From the NCBI GenBank assembly GCA_963803155.1, contig CAWDMN010000033.1, positions 1-64,000 on the forward strand: a DNA stretch of 64,000 nt, in the 5' to 3' direction. Positions within the stretch are counted from its first letter, which is position 1. Every line of letters begins with the position of its first letter. The translations under genes were made by a program, and so were the position numbers. Source of the stretch: CAWDMN01 sp963803155. GTDB taxonomy: Bacteria > Acidobacteriota > Terriglobia > Versatilivoradales > Versatilivoraceae. Of this stretch, positions 43,265 through 51,232 are shown piece after piece. The notes under the pieces were generated by a model. The model had not been told where the DNA came from, searched no databases, and saw nothing but the letters and a program-made list of their open reading frames with translations.

Positions 43265-45571
43265 GTGAGAATGCGGGCGTCTGGAATCTTGTCTGGGATT
43301 TGGAAAATCGTTCTGTTCTTCCTCTTCGTCCCTGTTACCCCATGGGTGGAAGCTCAACCTCTGATTTTTCCTGAACCGCGCGAAATGGAGGTGCGAAAGG
43401 AGCGCTTCGCTTTGGATTCCTCCGTGCAAGTCCTCGTACCGAAGGAAGCATCGGAGAACGATCTGTTCCTGGCTCAGTTCCTGCAGGGGGAGTTAAGTGA
43501 AAAATATGGTGTAGCGCTAGAAATGCGAAGGGTCTCGATCCTACCTGCCCGTGGGCGTTTTATTCTGATGGGAGCAGTTGCCAATCCACTGGTGCGGAAG
43601 TATCTGTCGGGCCGGAATACTGAGAGCAAAGTGAATGCGCCGGAAGGCTACTGGCTCGACGTGAATGCCGCCGCAGTGGTGATTGCCGGAGCCGATGAAA
43701 ATGGCGCTTTTTATGGATTGCAGTCACTCCGGCAGTTGATTGAGAGCCAGGGGCCGCATTTTTGGATCGAGGGAATCCGGGTGCGGGACTGGCCCGGAAA
43801 GCCATTTCGCGGCATCAAGCTCTATCTGCCTGGGCATGAAAACATCCCCTTTTTCAAGCGATTCGTGAAGGATTTCCTGGCCCTTTACAAGTTCAATCAA
43901 GTGGTTGTGGAAATCAATGCCGCCATGCGGTTCGAACGCCACCCCGAATTGAATGCGGGCTGGCTCGAATTTTGCCGGGATATGAACTTTACCCGGCGGG
44001 AGCGCTCCTGGGGACCCGGCCGCCAATTCCAGGATTCCGCCAATGCCGACACCGCAGATGGTGGAGTTCTGGAAAAAGAGGAAGTTGCCGACCTGGTTCG
44101 GTATGCCCGGCGGAACCATGTAGAAGTGATCCCGGAAGTTCCTTCTTTAACCCATAGCTATTATTTGTTGAGCCGGCACCGCGAATTGGCCGAAATTGCA
44201 GATGCCGAATGGCCTGACACCTATTGCCCATTGGCTCCCGGCGTCTACCCTCTCCTGTTCGATGTCTTGGACGAAACCATCGATGTCATGAAGCCGAAGA
44301 TGGTGCACATTGGTCATGATGAATGGAGAATGCCGCTCGGGATCTGCCCAAGATGTAAAGGGAAGGATCCTGGGGAACTATACGCCAAGGATGTAAACAA
44401 GATCTATGACTACCTGCGCCAGAAAAAAATCCGGACGATCATTTATGGCGACCATCTGATTGAACCGCTCCGGGGTAAGAGAACCAAAAAGATCGACAAT
44501 CCGGAAGGCACATCTTACGAAACGCCGGGAGCTTTGTCTCCTGAGCAAGTCAAGAACCTTATTCCCAAAGACATTTTGATTTTCAATTGGTTCTGGGATG
44601 ATCGCGCGGAAGGCCAGGGAGAGGCGAACGACATCGCTTTGGAAAAGTGGGGATTTGAGCAGGTGTATAATAATCTGGAACCCGGCATCGCCAATTACCA
44701 GCGCAGGTCGGCGCGCCGCGGCGTGATCGGGGGTGTGCCCTCTTCCTGGGCGGCGACCAATGAATTCAATTTCGGCAAGGATCTGATGCTGGACTTCCTG
44801 GACGCCGCGCAACTCCTCTGGACGATGCGGTCGCTTTCCCCCGCCGAGCTTTCGGAAACCGTGCAAACCCTTTTGCCCGGCATTCGCCGGAATCTCAGGG
44901 TTGCCCCTTTTCCGGGCGACTACGAATCCGTGATTCCTTTGAATATCGCATCCTCGCTGACCTCAGAGGAAATGCCGGATGTCAACATGGACCTGTTTCG
45001 AAGTGGCCGGATCCTCTCCCGCCGCATGGTTTTCGAACTGGCGCCTCCCGGCGGCAAGCGCGTGATCTCTATCGAAAGCAAGAATACTGAATCCCCCGGA
45101 ATCCCAATTGGCGAAGATGTAAGCAGCGTGATCTTTCTGCATGCTTCGGCAAAGCCGGCTCGAAACATTTTTGCTTATGCGGGAACCTGGAATTTTCCCG
45201 ACACCGCGGATTTGCTCGGCTGGTACGAAGTAGTCTATACCGATGGGTTCATTCAGACCGTCCCGATTCGGTATGGCGTAAACATCCTGGAAGCTGGCTG
45301 GGGCAATGGTCATGTCCCGAGGAACCTGGCTTATGAAGCAGAGATCGTCGAATGTTCCCGGCAAGAGAAGGATCGAATTACCTTCTTTGCCTACGAGTGG
45401 GTCAATCCGCGGCTTGGAATTCCCATCCAGGAAATTCGCTTGCGGGGGAGTTCTAAATTCAAAAACGCTGCCGGGGAAACGGCCTCTCCGAATCGCGTTC
45501 TGCTGGCGGCAATCAGCGTAGTCAAGAAACGGAGCTCTCCTGAGCCGGGACAATTTCGCAGGGGCGAGTAA
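43265..45571 (+). CDS. Secreted glycoside hydrolase family 20 (beta-N-acetylhexosaminidase-like)
   Basis: The start is the GTG at 43265, five bases after GGAGG and directly before a typical signal peptide (MRASGILSGIWKIVLFFLFV, ending WVEAQ). The ATG at 43184 also has a ribosome site, but would add 27 residues spanning a palindrome. The 768-residue protein has a GH20 N-terminal alpha/beta domain (about 30-170, with GAFYGLQSLRQLIESQ) and a TIM barrel starting FRGIKLYLPG; the catalytic Asp352-Glu353 pair is in VHIGHDEW, followed by the common CPRC segment. GH20 enzymes release N-acetylhexosamines by substrate-assisted catalysis. The last 250 residues form an extra beta-rich domain of unknown role. 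It suggests an amino-sugar-containing glycan as substrate. Confidence 0.88.
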   Translation: MRMRASGILSGIWKIVLFFLFVPVTPWVEAQPLIFPEPREMEVRKERFALDSSVQVLVPKEASENDLFLAQFLQGELSEKYGVALEMRRVSILPARGRFILMGAVANPLVRKYLSGRNTESKVNAPEGYWLDVNAAAVVIAGADENGAFYGLQSLRQLIESQGPHFWIEGIRVRDWPGKPFRGIKLYLPGHENIPFFKRFVKDFLALYKFNQVVVEINAAMRFERHPELNAGWLEFCRDMNFTRRERSWGPGRQFQDSANADTADGGVLEKEEVADLVRYARRNHVEVIPEVPSLTHSYYLLSRHRELAEIADAEWPDTYCPLAPGVYPLLFDVLDETIDVMKPKMVHIGHDEWRMPLGICPRCKGKDPGELYAKDVNKIYDYLRQKKIRTIIYGDHLIEPLRGKRTKKIDNPEGTSYETPGALSPEQVKNLIPKDILIFNWFWDDRAEGQGEANDIALEKWGFEQVYNNLEPGIANYQRRSARRGVIGGVPSSWAATNEFNFGKDLMLDFLDAAQLLWTMRSLSPAELSETVQTLLPGIRRNLRVAPFPGDYESVIPLNIASSLTSEEMPDVNMDLFRSGRILSRRMVFELAPPGGKRVISIESKNTESPGIPIGEDVSSVIFLHASAKPARNIFAYAGTWNFPDTADLLGWYEVVYTDGFIQTVPIRYGVNILEAGWGNGHVPRNLAYEAEIVECSRQEKDRITFFAYEWVNPRLGIPIQEIRLRGSSKFKNAAGETASPNRVLLAAISVVKKRSSPEPGQFRRGE

Positions 45572-45575
45572 GCCC

Positions 45576-45686
45576 GTAGCGCGGATTCGTGTTTTTTAAC
45601 GAGTCCGCGGTTTTTGACCCAGCACAATCCTGGCGCATAGCCGACCTAGGGAAATGCCGCAGAGTCAAAATGCGACTCTGCGCTCC
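45576..45686. repeat. Palindromic dispersed element (GTAGCGC...GAGTC family), fullest copy
   Basis: It begins GTAGCGCGGATTCGT, includes an inner pair around TTTTTTAACGAGTCCGCGG, and ends GCGACTCTGCGCTCC, whose complement is close to its start. Partial relatives lie at 34816-34891 and 57346-57379. All are intergenic, and no transposase is inside. Confidence 0.65.
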
Positions 45687-45857
45687 GCCTTTCTGCGCAC
45701 CACTTTTAATTGCATTCATCGAGGGAACCTTTCATTTGCTCTACAAGGGTTGGAGAGTATAATTAATCCCGCGTTGGGGGAAAAATCCATAGCGGGAAGT
45801 CGAATCATTCCAATCAGGGGGCATCGGCCAGTCTTCTCATTCCTGAAGGGAGATTTT

Positions 45858-47147
45858 GTGACGTTAAAAAAAATCTGGACCCTTTTGCTTTTTAGCTTTT
45901 TCTGCAGCGGATTTGCCCAATCTAAAACCATTACGGTGGATCACCGGATTTTCCCGGGTCTGGTGGAAATGGATGGGAACTGGGCGGCGCTTGCCGTGGC
46001 CAGCGATGGAAAAGTCTATGCCGGTTTGGCTTATCACGGCGGTGACGGCCACATGGTGTGCTACGATTCCAAAACCGATCGGATGATGGATGTGGGCAAC
46101 CTCACCCGCTTGTCCGGCGAAGCCAACTTGCGCCGCGGTCCGCAATCCAAGATCCACGCCAAATTTGGGGAAGGGAAGGATGGCCGCATCTACTTTGGCA
46201 CCCATGCGGGCTTCTGGTGGAATTACGCGCGTGTCGGCGCGAAGGAAGGTTATCCAGGTGCGCATTGGATGGCTTACGATCCAAGAACCGGCAAAGTGGA
46301 GGACTTCGGGATTGGCCCCAAGTTTGAGGGAGTCAACACAGGCGCCTATGATCCCAAATTCAACCGTATTTATGGTCTGACCCATCCTCGCGGACATTTT
46401 GTCTATTACGATGTGGCCAGCGGCAAAGCGGTGGACAAGGGACGGATGAACAACTTTGAATCCATCTGCCGCACCTTGGGGATCGATGACGAAGGCAATG
46501 TTTATGGCAATTTCGGGGCGGGACAGATTTACCGCTACAACCCTCGCACGGATGAAATCACGGAGCTCCCGTTGCACATTCCCATCCGGCCCAAAGGCAT
46601 TTCGCTGGGGCGGGATTATAACAAGTCTGAAACACATTGGAGGACGGTTGTTTGGGATAACCAGGGGAAAAAGTTCTACGGTGTGGATGAAAGCGCCAGC
46701 CTTTTGTTTTCTTTTGATCCAAAGGCGGGGCAAAATGGCGAAGTGAAATTGCTGGGTCAACTCTCCACCCAAGCAATGAAAGAACGCCGGGATATTCCCT
46801 ATGCCACTCTGACATTGGTTCTCGGGTTGGACCGCAAACTTTATTATGCAATCCCCGAGAAAGAATTTGATTATGGGGGCAGCAGCGGAGTGGGCGTCTC
46901 ACACATGATCCGGTACGACTTGGCAAACGGAGGAACTGAAGACCTCGGGGAAATCCGACTCTCCGACGGCGCAGCGGTGATTGGCCTGAATTCCGCTGAC
47001 ACGGCCCCAGATGGCACACTCTATTTTGTGGGGGCCATTGAAGTGCGCGAAAAACCGGGCCAAAAAGTGGAGAGCGCCGGCAAGATCGGCGGTGTTCCTT
47101 ATCGGCTGGCCTTGATTATTTACCATCCTGAACGGCAGACACGGTGA
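45858..47147 (+). CDS. Secreted seven-repeat beta-propeller protein A
   Basis: The GTG at 45858 lies five bases after AAGGGAGA and opens a signal peptide (LKKIWTLLLFSFFCSGFAQS). The 429-residue product contains seven repeats of a 'xxYxG....xxYD' pattern: KVYAGLAYHGGDGHMVCYD, RIYFGTHAGFWWN, RIYGLTHPRGHFVYYD, NVYGNFGAGQIYRYN, KFYGVDESASLLFSFD, KLYYAIPEKEFDYGG and TLYFVGAIEVREK. I read this as one seven-bladed propeller. No catalytic residues are evident. It is followed by a second propeller of the same design at 47364, and lies between GH20 and GH42-like genes, so sugar binding or lyase activity is plausible but unproven. Confidence 0.72.
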   Translation: MTLKKIWTLLLFSFFCSGFAQSKTITVDHRIFPGLVEMDGNWAALAVASDGKVYAGLAYHGGDGHMVCYDSKTDRMMDVGNLTRLSGEANLRRGPQSKIHAKFGEGKDGRIYFGTHAGFWWNYARVGAKEGYPGAHWMAYDPRTGKVEDFGIGPKFEGVNTGAYDPKFNRIYGLTHPRGHFVYYDVASGKAVDKGRMNNFESICRTLGIDDEGNVYGNFGAGQIYRYNPRTDEITELPLHIPIRPKGISLGRDYNKSETHWRTVVWDNQGKKFYGVDESASLLFSFDPKAGQNGEVKLLGQLSTQAMKERRDIPYATLTLVLGLDRKLYYAIPEKEFDYGGSSGVGVSHMIRYDLANGGTEDLGEIRLSDGAAVIGLNSADTAPDGTLYFVGAIEVREKPGQKVESAGKIGGVPYRLALIIYHPERQTR

Positions 47148-47220
47148 CCAATCCCCATTTTTAGCGGGATACGTCAGCTCGAAGAGCATGGCGCAGCGGG
47201 AAAGGCCATAATCACGGCTT

Positions 47221-47270
47221 GATGCGTTACGCGCGGGTGACCGCCGTCGCCTCGCGCTAACGCATCCTAC
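47221..47270. repeat. Solo REP half-element of the RAYT family
   Basis: GATGCGTTACGCGCGGG at one end and CTCGCGCTAACGCATCCTAC at the other match the second hairpin of the REPs around the RAYT at 12064, 35 kb away. It lies between the two propeller genes and shows dispersal of the family within the chromosome. Confidence 0.85.
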
Positions 47271-47363
47271 TCGAAGATTTATATTCGCTTTATGAGTCGG
47301 CTCTGCTGACTCTTCCAAAATCAAACTTTCCCGGCACTGCCGGAGAACGCGAATTCTTCCATT

Positions 47364-48521
47364 ATGAAAATCCAACACTTGCACTTCTTGGCGATTTTCT
47401 TTCTGCTCAGTGTGAATGCCCCGGCACAGCGAACCCCGGATTACGACGCGCTAACGGTCCTTCAAAATCGGATCGATGCGCGCGATTTGGGTTACTCGCC
47501 ACTCGACATCATCCCCAATGGCGAATCGGCGATCACTGCTCTCACGGTGGCCCCCAACGGCAATCTGTACGGAGCTACCAGCGGTGCCAGATCCCATCTT
47601 TTTGTCTTGAATCCACGGCATAGTTATATCCAGCCTTTGGGCTTCCTTCCTGATACGAAGAGTGTAAATCAGGCTTTGGCGGTTTCGGCGGCGGGCGATG
47701 TCTACATAGGCGCTTCGCCGGGCGGACATCTTCTGAAATACACGCCTCAAAACGAAGATCGTCAGCCCATCAAGATTAATGAAGCCTGCCTCGTGACGGA
47801 TTTGGGCCAGCCGCTCAAGGGAGAAAGCGTTTATGCGTTGGCTGTTGACCGGCCAACCAACGCCATCTATGGCCTCACTTTTCCCAATGCGCATTTCTTT
47901 CAATTCTCCATAGAAAAGGGAGAATTCATGGACTTCGGAGTCGTGGCCCGGACCGCGCCGGAGGGAGAGAAATTTGAAACGGAAAAGATGATGTCACGGA
48001 TGCTGGTGTTGGATGGGAAAGGAAACGTCTACTGTTCGGGTGAGAATGGAAGTCTCTTCAAATTTGACAAGGATCGGCAGAAGCTTGAAAAACTCGATCT
48101 GCATCTGCCGGCCATTCCCGGGCGAGAGCCCTGGACGCGGGTTGACAGCTTTCTTCCCGCGGATTCCGGCGCCATCTACGGGGGCACGTCGGATGGTTAC
48201 CTTTTCCGCTTCGACCCCGAGAAACAGAAGATGGAAAACCTGGGCAAGCCTCTCCCGCAATATCGGATCACTGGACTCGTCGAAGGCGGGAATGGAAAGC
48301 TTTACGGGGTCGGCGGCGATGAAGAGGAAATGGCCCGAATGTTCTCCTACGATCCGGCGAGCGGTGTTTATGAGATCCTGGGGTTCATTGATGTCAACCG
48401 GCGTCCCTATTACAGCTGGCAGGCTTATGTCATTAAAGCCATGACCCGGGGCCTTGATGGGACGATCTATCTGGGCTCGAGTGAAAGAATATCCAAATTG
48501 TATCTTTTCCATCCATGGTAA
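47364..48521 (+). CDS. Secreted seven-repeat beta-propeller protein B
   Basis: A 385-residue protein with signal peptide MKIQHLHFLAIFFLLSVNAP, cleaved near APAQ. No clear ribosome site precedes the ATG. Seven propeller repeats can be counted: NLYGATSGARSHLFVLN, DVYIGASPGGHLLKYT, AIYGLTFPNAHFFQFS, NVYCSGENGSLFKFD, AIYGGTSDGYLFRFD, KLYGVGGDEEEMARMFSYD and TIYLGSSERISKLYLFHP. It is clearly a relative of the protein encoded at 45858 and probably arose by duplication; the two are now separated by 216 bases containing a REP. Function unknown; export and location point to glycan handling. Confidence 0.72.
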   Translation: MKIQHLHFLAIFFLLSVNAPAQRTPDYDALTVLQNRIDARDLGYSPLDIIPNGESAITALTVAPNGNLYGATSGARSHLFVLNPRHSYIQPLGFLPDTKSVNQALAVSAAGDVYIGASPGGHLLKYTPQNEDRQPIKINEACLVTDLGQPLKGESVYALAVDRPTNAIYGLTFPNAHFFQFSIEKGEFMDFGVVARTAPEGEKFETEKMMSRMLVLDGKGNVYCSGENGSLFKFDKDRQKLEKLDLHLPAIPGREPWTRVDSFLPADSGAIYGGTSDGYLFRFDPEKQKMENLGKPLPQYRITGLVEGGNGKLYGVGGDEEEMARMFSYDPASGVYEILGFIDVNRRPYYSWQAYVIKAMTRGLDGTIYLGSSERISKLYLFHPW

Positions 48522-48547
48522 AACGAAGCAACCCGGCAAAACCAATA

Positions 48548-48897
48548 AGCACGAAGCGTAAGCGAGTGATCCGCTCAGCTTTGCAGAGGGCCATGCAATG
48601 CTGGTACGGCTTGGCTGATCGCTCGTTATCACTTCGCGCTAGTGGCTTGGTAACGCGGACCAGGGAAACTAACCAGCACGAAGCGGTAGCGAGTGATCGG
48701 CTCAGGTTTACGGAGAGCCATGCAATGCCGGTATAGCAGGGCTGATCGCTCGTTATCACTTCGCGCTAGTGGCTTGGTAAAGCGGACCAGGGAAACTAAC
48801 CAGCACGAAGCGTCAGCGAGTGATCAGCTCAGGTTTACAGAGAGCCATGCAATGCCGGTATAGCAGGGCTGATCGCTCGTTGTCACTTCGCGCTCCC
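48548..48897 (+). repeat. Triple tandem repeat of a 127-base unit
   Basis: Units begin with AGCACGAAGCG at 48548, 48675 and 48802, exactly 127 bases apart; the third is cut short at CTTCGCGCT near 48897. Within each unit the start AGCACGAAGCG..GCGAGTGATC is an imperfect reverse complement of GATCGCTCGTTATCACTTCG near the middle, so each can fold into a hairpin. Shared linkers include GAGAGCCATGCAATGCCGGT and GGACCAGGGAAACTAACC. Copies 2 and 3 are most alike. Confidence 0.93.
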
Positions 48898-49041
48898 TGC
48901 ATGTTTTTCAGTGCGCCACTTTTGATTGCACCACCTTCGATCCTTGAGAATGAGAATCATCACCACCACTGCACGCCCTTCGTGGCCTCTGCGGTTAAAG
49001 GTTTTTTTCAGTTCTGGCTCAGCCAGGTTTGGAGAGAGAAG
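48898..49041. other. Leader region of the GH42-like gene
   Basis: About 140 bases between the tandem repeat and the ATG at 49042. It contains GCCCTTCGTGGCCTCTGCGG, which resembles arms of the CACGAAG/CCACGGAG-type palindromes at 7096 and 20016. No gene or firm promoter is seen. Confidence 0.4.
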
Positions 49042-51135
49042 ATGAGACGATGTATGCTCCTTTGCTTGCTGTTTGTATCTTTCGTGTTTGTACCATATGC
49101 CGGTTACACGCAAAAGCTGGACCCCTCCCCCTCAGTGCCTCTGCCGCATCCCCAATGGCTAAAGAATGGGCTCATCGATGCCGGTGGCAGCCACGAGCCG
49201 TACCTTTTTGTGGTGCGGCGCGGGGGACAGCGGCTGGATGCCTATAAAGAATATCAAGGCGATCAAAGCGAGGAATTGCTCAAGCGTTTGAAGGCCCAGG
49301 GTGTCGAAATTTTCCATACTCATCTTTATAAAGGGTTCGGCATGCAGGCTGAAAAGCCGGAAATGGAAGATGCCAGGAAGTCCGCGGAGATTGCACATCG
49401 CCTGGGCTTGAAGGTGGATTCCTACATCCAGTGGAATACGATGATGTACGAAGCATTTTTTGCCGAAGAACCGCGGGCACAGAACTGGATCCAGCGCGAC
49501 GCCGAGGGGAAGCCGATTCTTTTGACTTATGGCTATCAGCAGTCTTACCGCTATCGGCCCTGCTTCGCCAATCAGGAATATCTGGACTACCTGAAGAAGA
49601 TCGTCAAGTACGCGGTCGAAGAAGTGAAAACCGATTTCATTCATTTCGACAATTATGATTTGAATCCAGAGCCGGATTCCTGCCACTGTGCCGCCTGCGT
49701 GGCCGGCTTCCGCAATTTCCTGAAATCCAAGTACAGCGCGGAAAAGCGGAAAGAGCGTTTTGGTTTTGAAAATGTGGACTATGTCAACCCGCCTCAATGG
49801 AATGCCCCGAATCCCCCTCAGACGATGGAAATCATCTTTGATCCCGCCATCCAGGAATGGATCGATTTTCGTTGCCAGATGATGACTGATGCGCTGAGAC
49901 AATTGGCTCTCTACGCCCGCTCGCTCAATCCGGAGGTGGCCATTGAAGTCAATCCCCACGGCATCACTGGAGGGAATCGCGCCTGGGAAGCTGGCCTTGA
50001 CCACTCCCGATTCCTGAAGTATACCGACGTCTTTTGGACGGAGGAGGAAAACGAGCCGGGATATCTCTCCGATGGCCGCCTGATTTCCAGGATCCGCAGT
50101 CTCAAGCTGGCACGAACCTATGGGAATATTTTGCTCTCCTATATTGCGAATAATCCGGTGGCCATGGCGGAAAACTTGAGCTTCGACCAGACGTTGGGTT
50201 TTGTTGGCCAGGATCCCTTGTCCCCCGATATGTTGCGCTATATCGATTTCTACCGGAAGAACCGCGATCTGTACCGGGAAACCCGAGATGTTGCCACAGT
50301 GGCTGTTTTCAGATCTTATCCCTCCATTGCCTATCACAATGCTCACGCCCAATTGAGTGCCATCCTGGTGGAACAGGCTCTCATTCAAGCGCGGATTCCC
50401 TTCGATTTGATTTTCGACGAACATCTGGTCAACCTATCCAAATACAAAGCCGTCATTCTTCCCAATTCCGAATGCCTTTCGGATGGGCAAATCGCTTCCT
50501 TGCGAAAGTTTGTGGAGGGCGGCGGCGGCTTGGTGGTCACTGAGCAGACCGGCTTGTATGATGAATGGCGCCGGCTCCGCGTAAAGCCTGGATTGGCGGG
50601 TTTGGTGGAGTCCCAGCCCAAGGCGGAGGCCTATCAGGAAAGCGTAAGCAGGAGCAACTCCGTTGCAGCTCCTCCGGTGAAGAAAGACTATGGCAAGGGC
50701 CGTGTGGTTTACTTCCCCTCATTGATGTTCGATGGGCCGATGCCGGAAGCGGAGGCTTACTTCACGATCAGCAATCGTTACTGGAAGCGGCCCGCCAACT
50801 GGCAGGAGCTGTGCGAAGGGATCCGCTGGGCCGCCAACGGGCATTTGCCGCTGGAAATCAGCGCGCCTTCCTGGCTTGTGGCCAACCCGGTTTCTCAGCC
50901 TGAAAAACGGCGCATGAGCCTTCATCTGATCAATTATGCGGCCCGCCGAGGAGAAGCCGTCACTTCCACCGAGGTGAAAATGGAACTGCCAGAGGGAGCA
51001 ACGATCCAGGGAATCAAGCTCCTCTCGCCGGATCAGGCGGAGATGACAATATCCAAGTATCGACAGGAAGGCCCAATCGTCTCTTTCCTTGTTCCGGAAA
51101 TTAAAACGTATTCGGTGGCTGTCGTGACTTGGTGA
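49042..51135 (+). CDS. Secreted GH42-like TIM-barrel protein with glutamine-amidotransferase-like domain
   Basis: The ATG at 49042 lies seven bases after GGAG and opens a signal peptide (MRRCMLLCLLFVSFVFVPYA, ending YTQ); a longer frame reaching into the tandem repeat is not credible. The 697-residue protein has a TIM barrel (about 40-400) with VEIFHTHLYKGFGMQ, DFIHFDNYDLNPEPD (near 197-211) and a cysteine cluster CHCAAC (214-219). A flavodoxin-like domain follows (about 415-520, with YKAVILPNSECLSDGQIASL and GGGGLVVTEQTGLYD), as in beta-galactosidase trimerisation domains. The order fits GH42 and related putative glycosidases. Catalytic glutamates cannot be assigned with confidence; EVNPHG and FWTEEENEPG are candidates. 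Confidence 0.8.
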   Translation: MRRCMLLCLLFVSFVFVPYAGYTQKLDPSPSVPLPHPQWLKNGLIDAGGSHEPYLFVVRRGGQRLDAYKEYQGDQSEELLKRLKAQGVEIFHTHLYKGFGMQAEKPEMEDARKSAEIAHRLGLKVDSYIQWNTMMYEAFFAEEPRAQNWIQRDAEGKPILLTYGYQQSYRYRPCFANQEYLDYLKKIVKYAVEEVKTDFIHFDNYDLNPEPDSCHCAACVAGFRNFLKSKYSAEKRKERFGFENVDYVNPPQWNAPNPPQTMEIIFDPAIQEWIDFRCQMMTDALRQLALYARSLNPEVAIEVNPHGITGGNRAWEAGLDHSRFLKYTDVFWTEEENEPGYLSDGRLISRIRSLKLARTYGNILLSYIANNPVAMAENLSFDQTLGFVGQDPLSPDMLRYIDFYRKNRDLYRETRDVATVAVFRSYPSIAYHNAHAQLSAILVEQALIQARIPFDLIFDEHLVNLSKYKAVILPNSECLSDGQIASLRKFVEGGGGLVVTEQTGLYDEWRRLRVKPGLAGLVESQPKAEAYQESVSRSNSVAAPPVKKDYGKGRVVYFPSLMFDGPMPEAEAYFTISNRYWKRPANWQELCEGIRWAANGHLPLEISAPSWLVANPVSQPEKRRMSLHLINYAARRGEAVTSTEVKMELPEGATIQGIKLLSPDQAEMTISKYRQEGPIVSFLVPEIKTYSVAVVTW

Positions 51136-51232
51136 GGCATGGATTCAAAAGCCGAGGAGGCTGGAGCCCGGGCGGAGGGAAGATGTGGTTAAAATTCTAT
51201 GAACTCGGACATCTCGATTGCAGAGGTTTTTT

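Noticed and set aside
48548..48897. CRISPR array
   Set aside because: Units of 127 bases repeat along their whole length without unique spacers, and no cas gene is near.
49159..50424. 421-codon open frame on the minus strand
   Set aside because: Antisense to the GH42-like gene whose domains, signal peptide and ribosome site are clear; the frame has no family signature.
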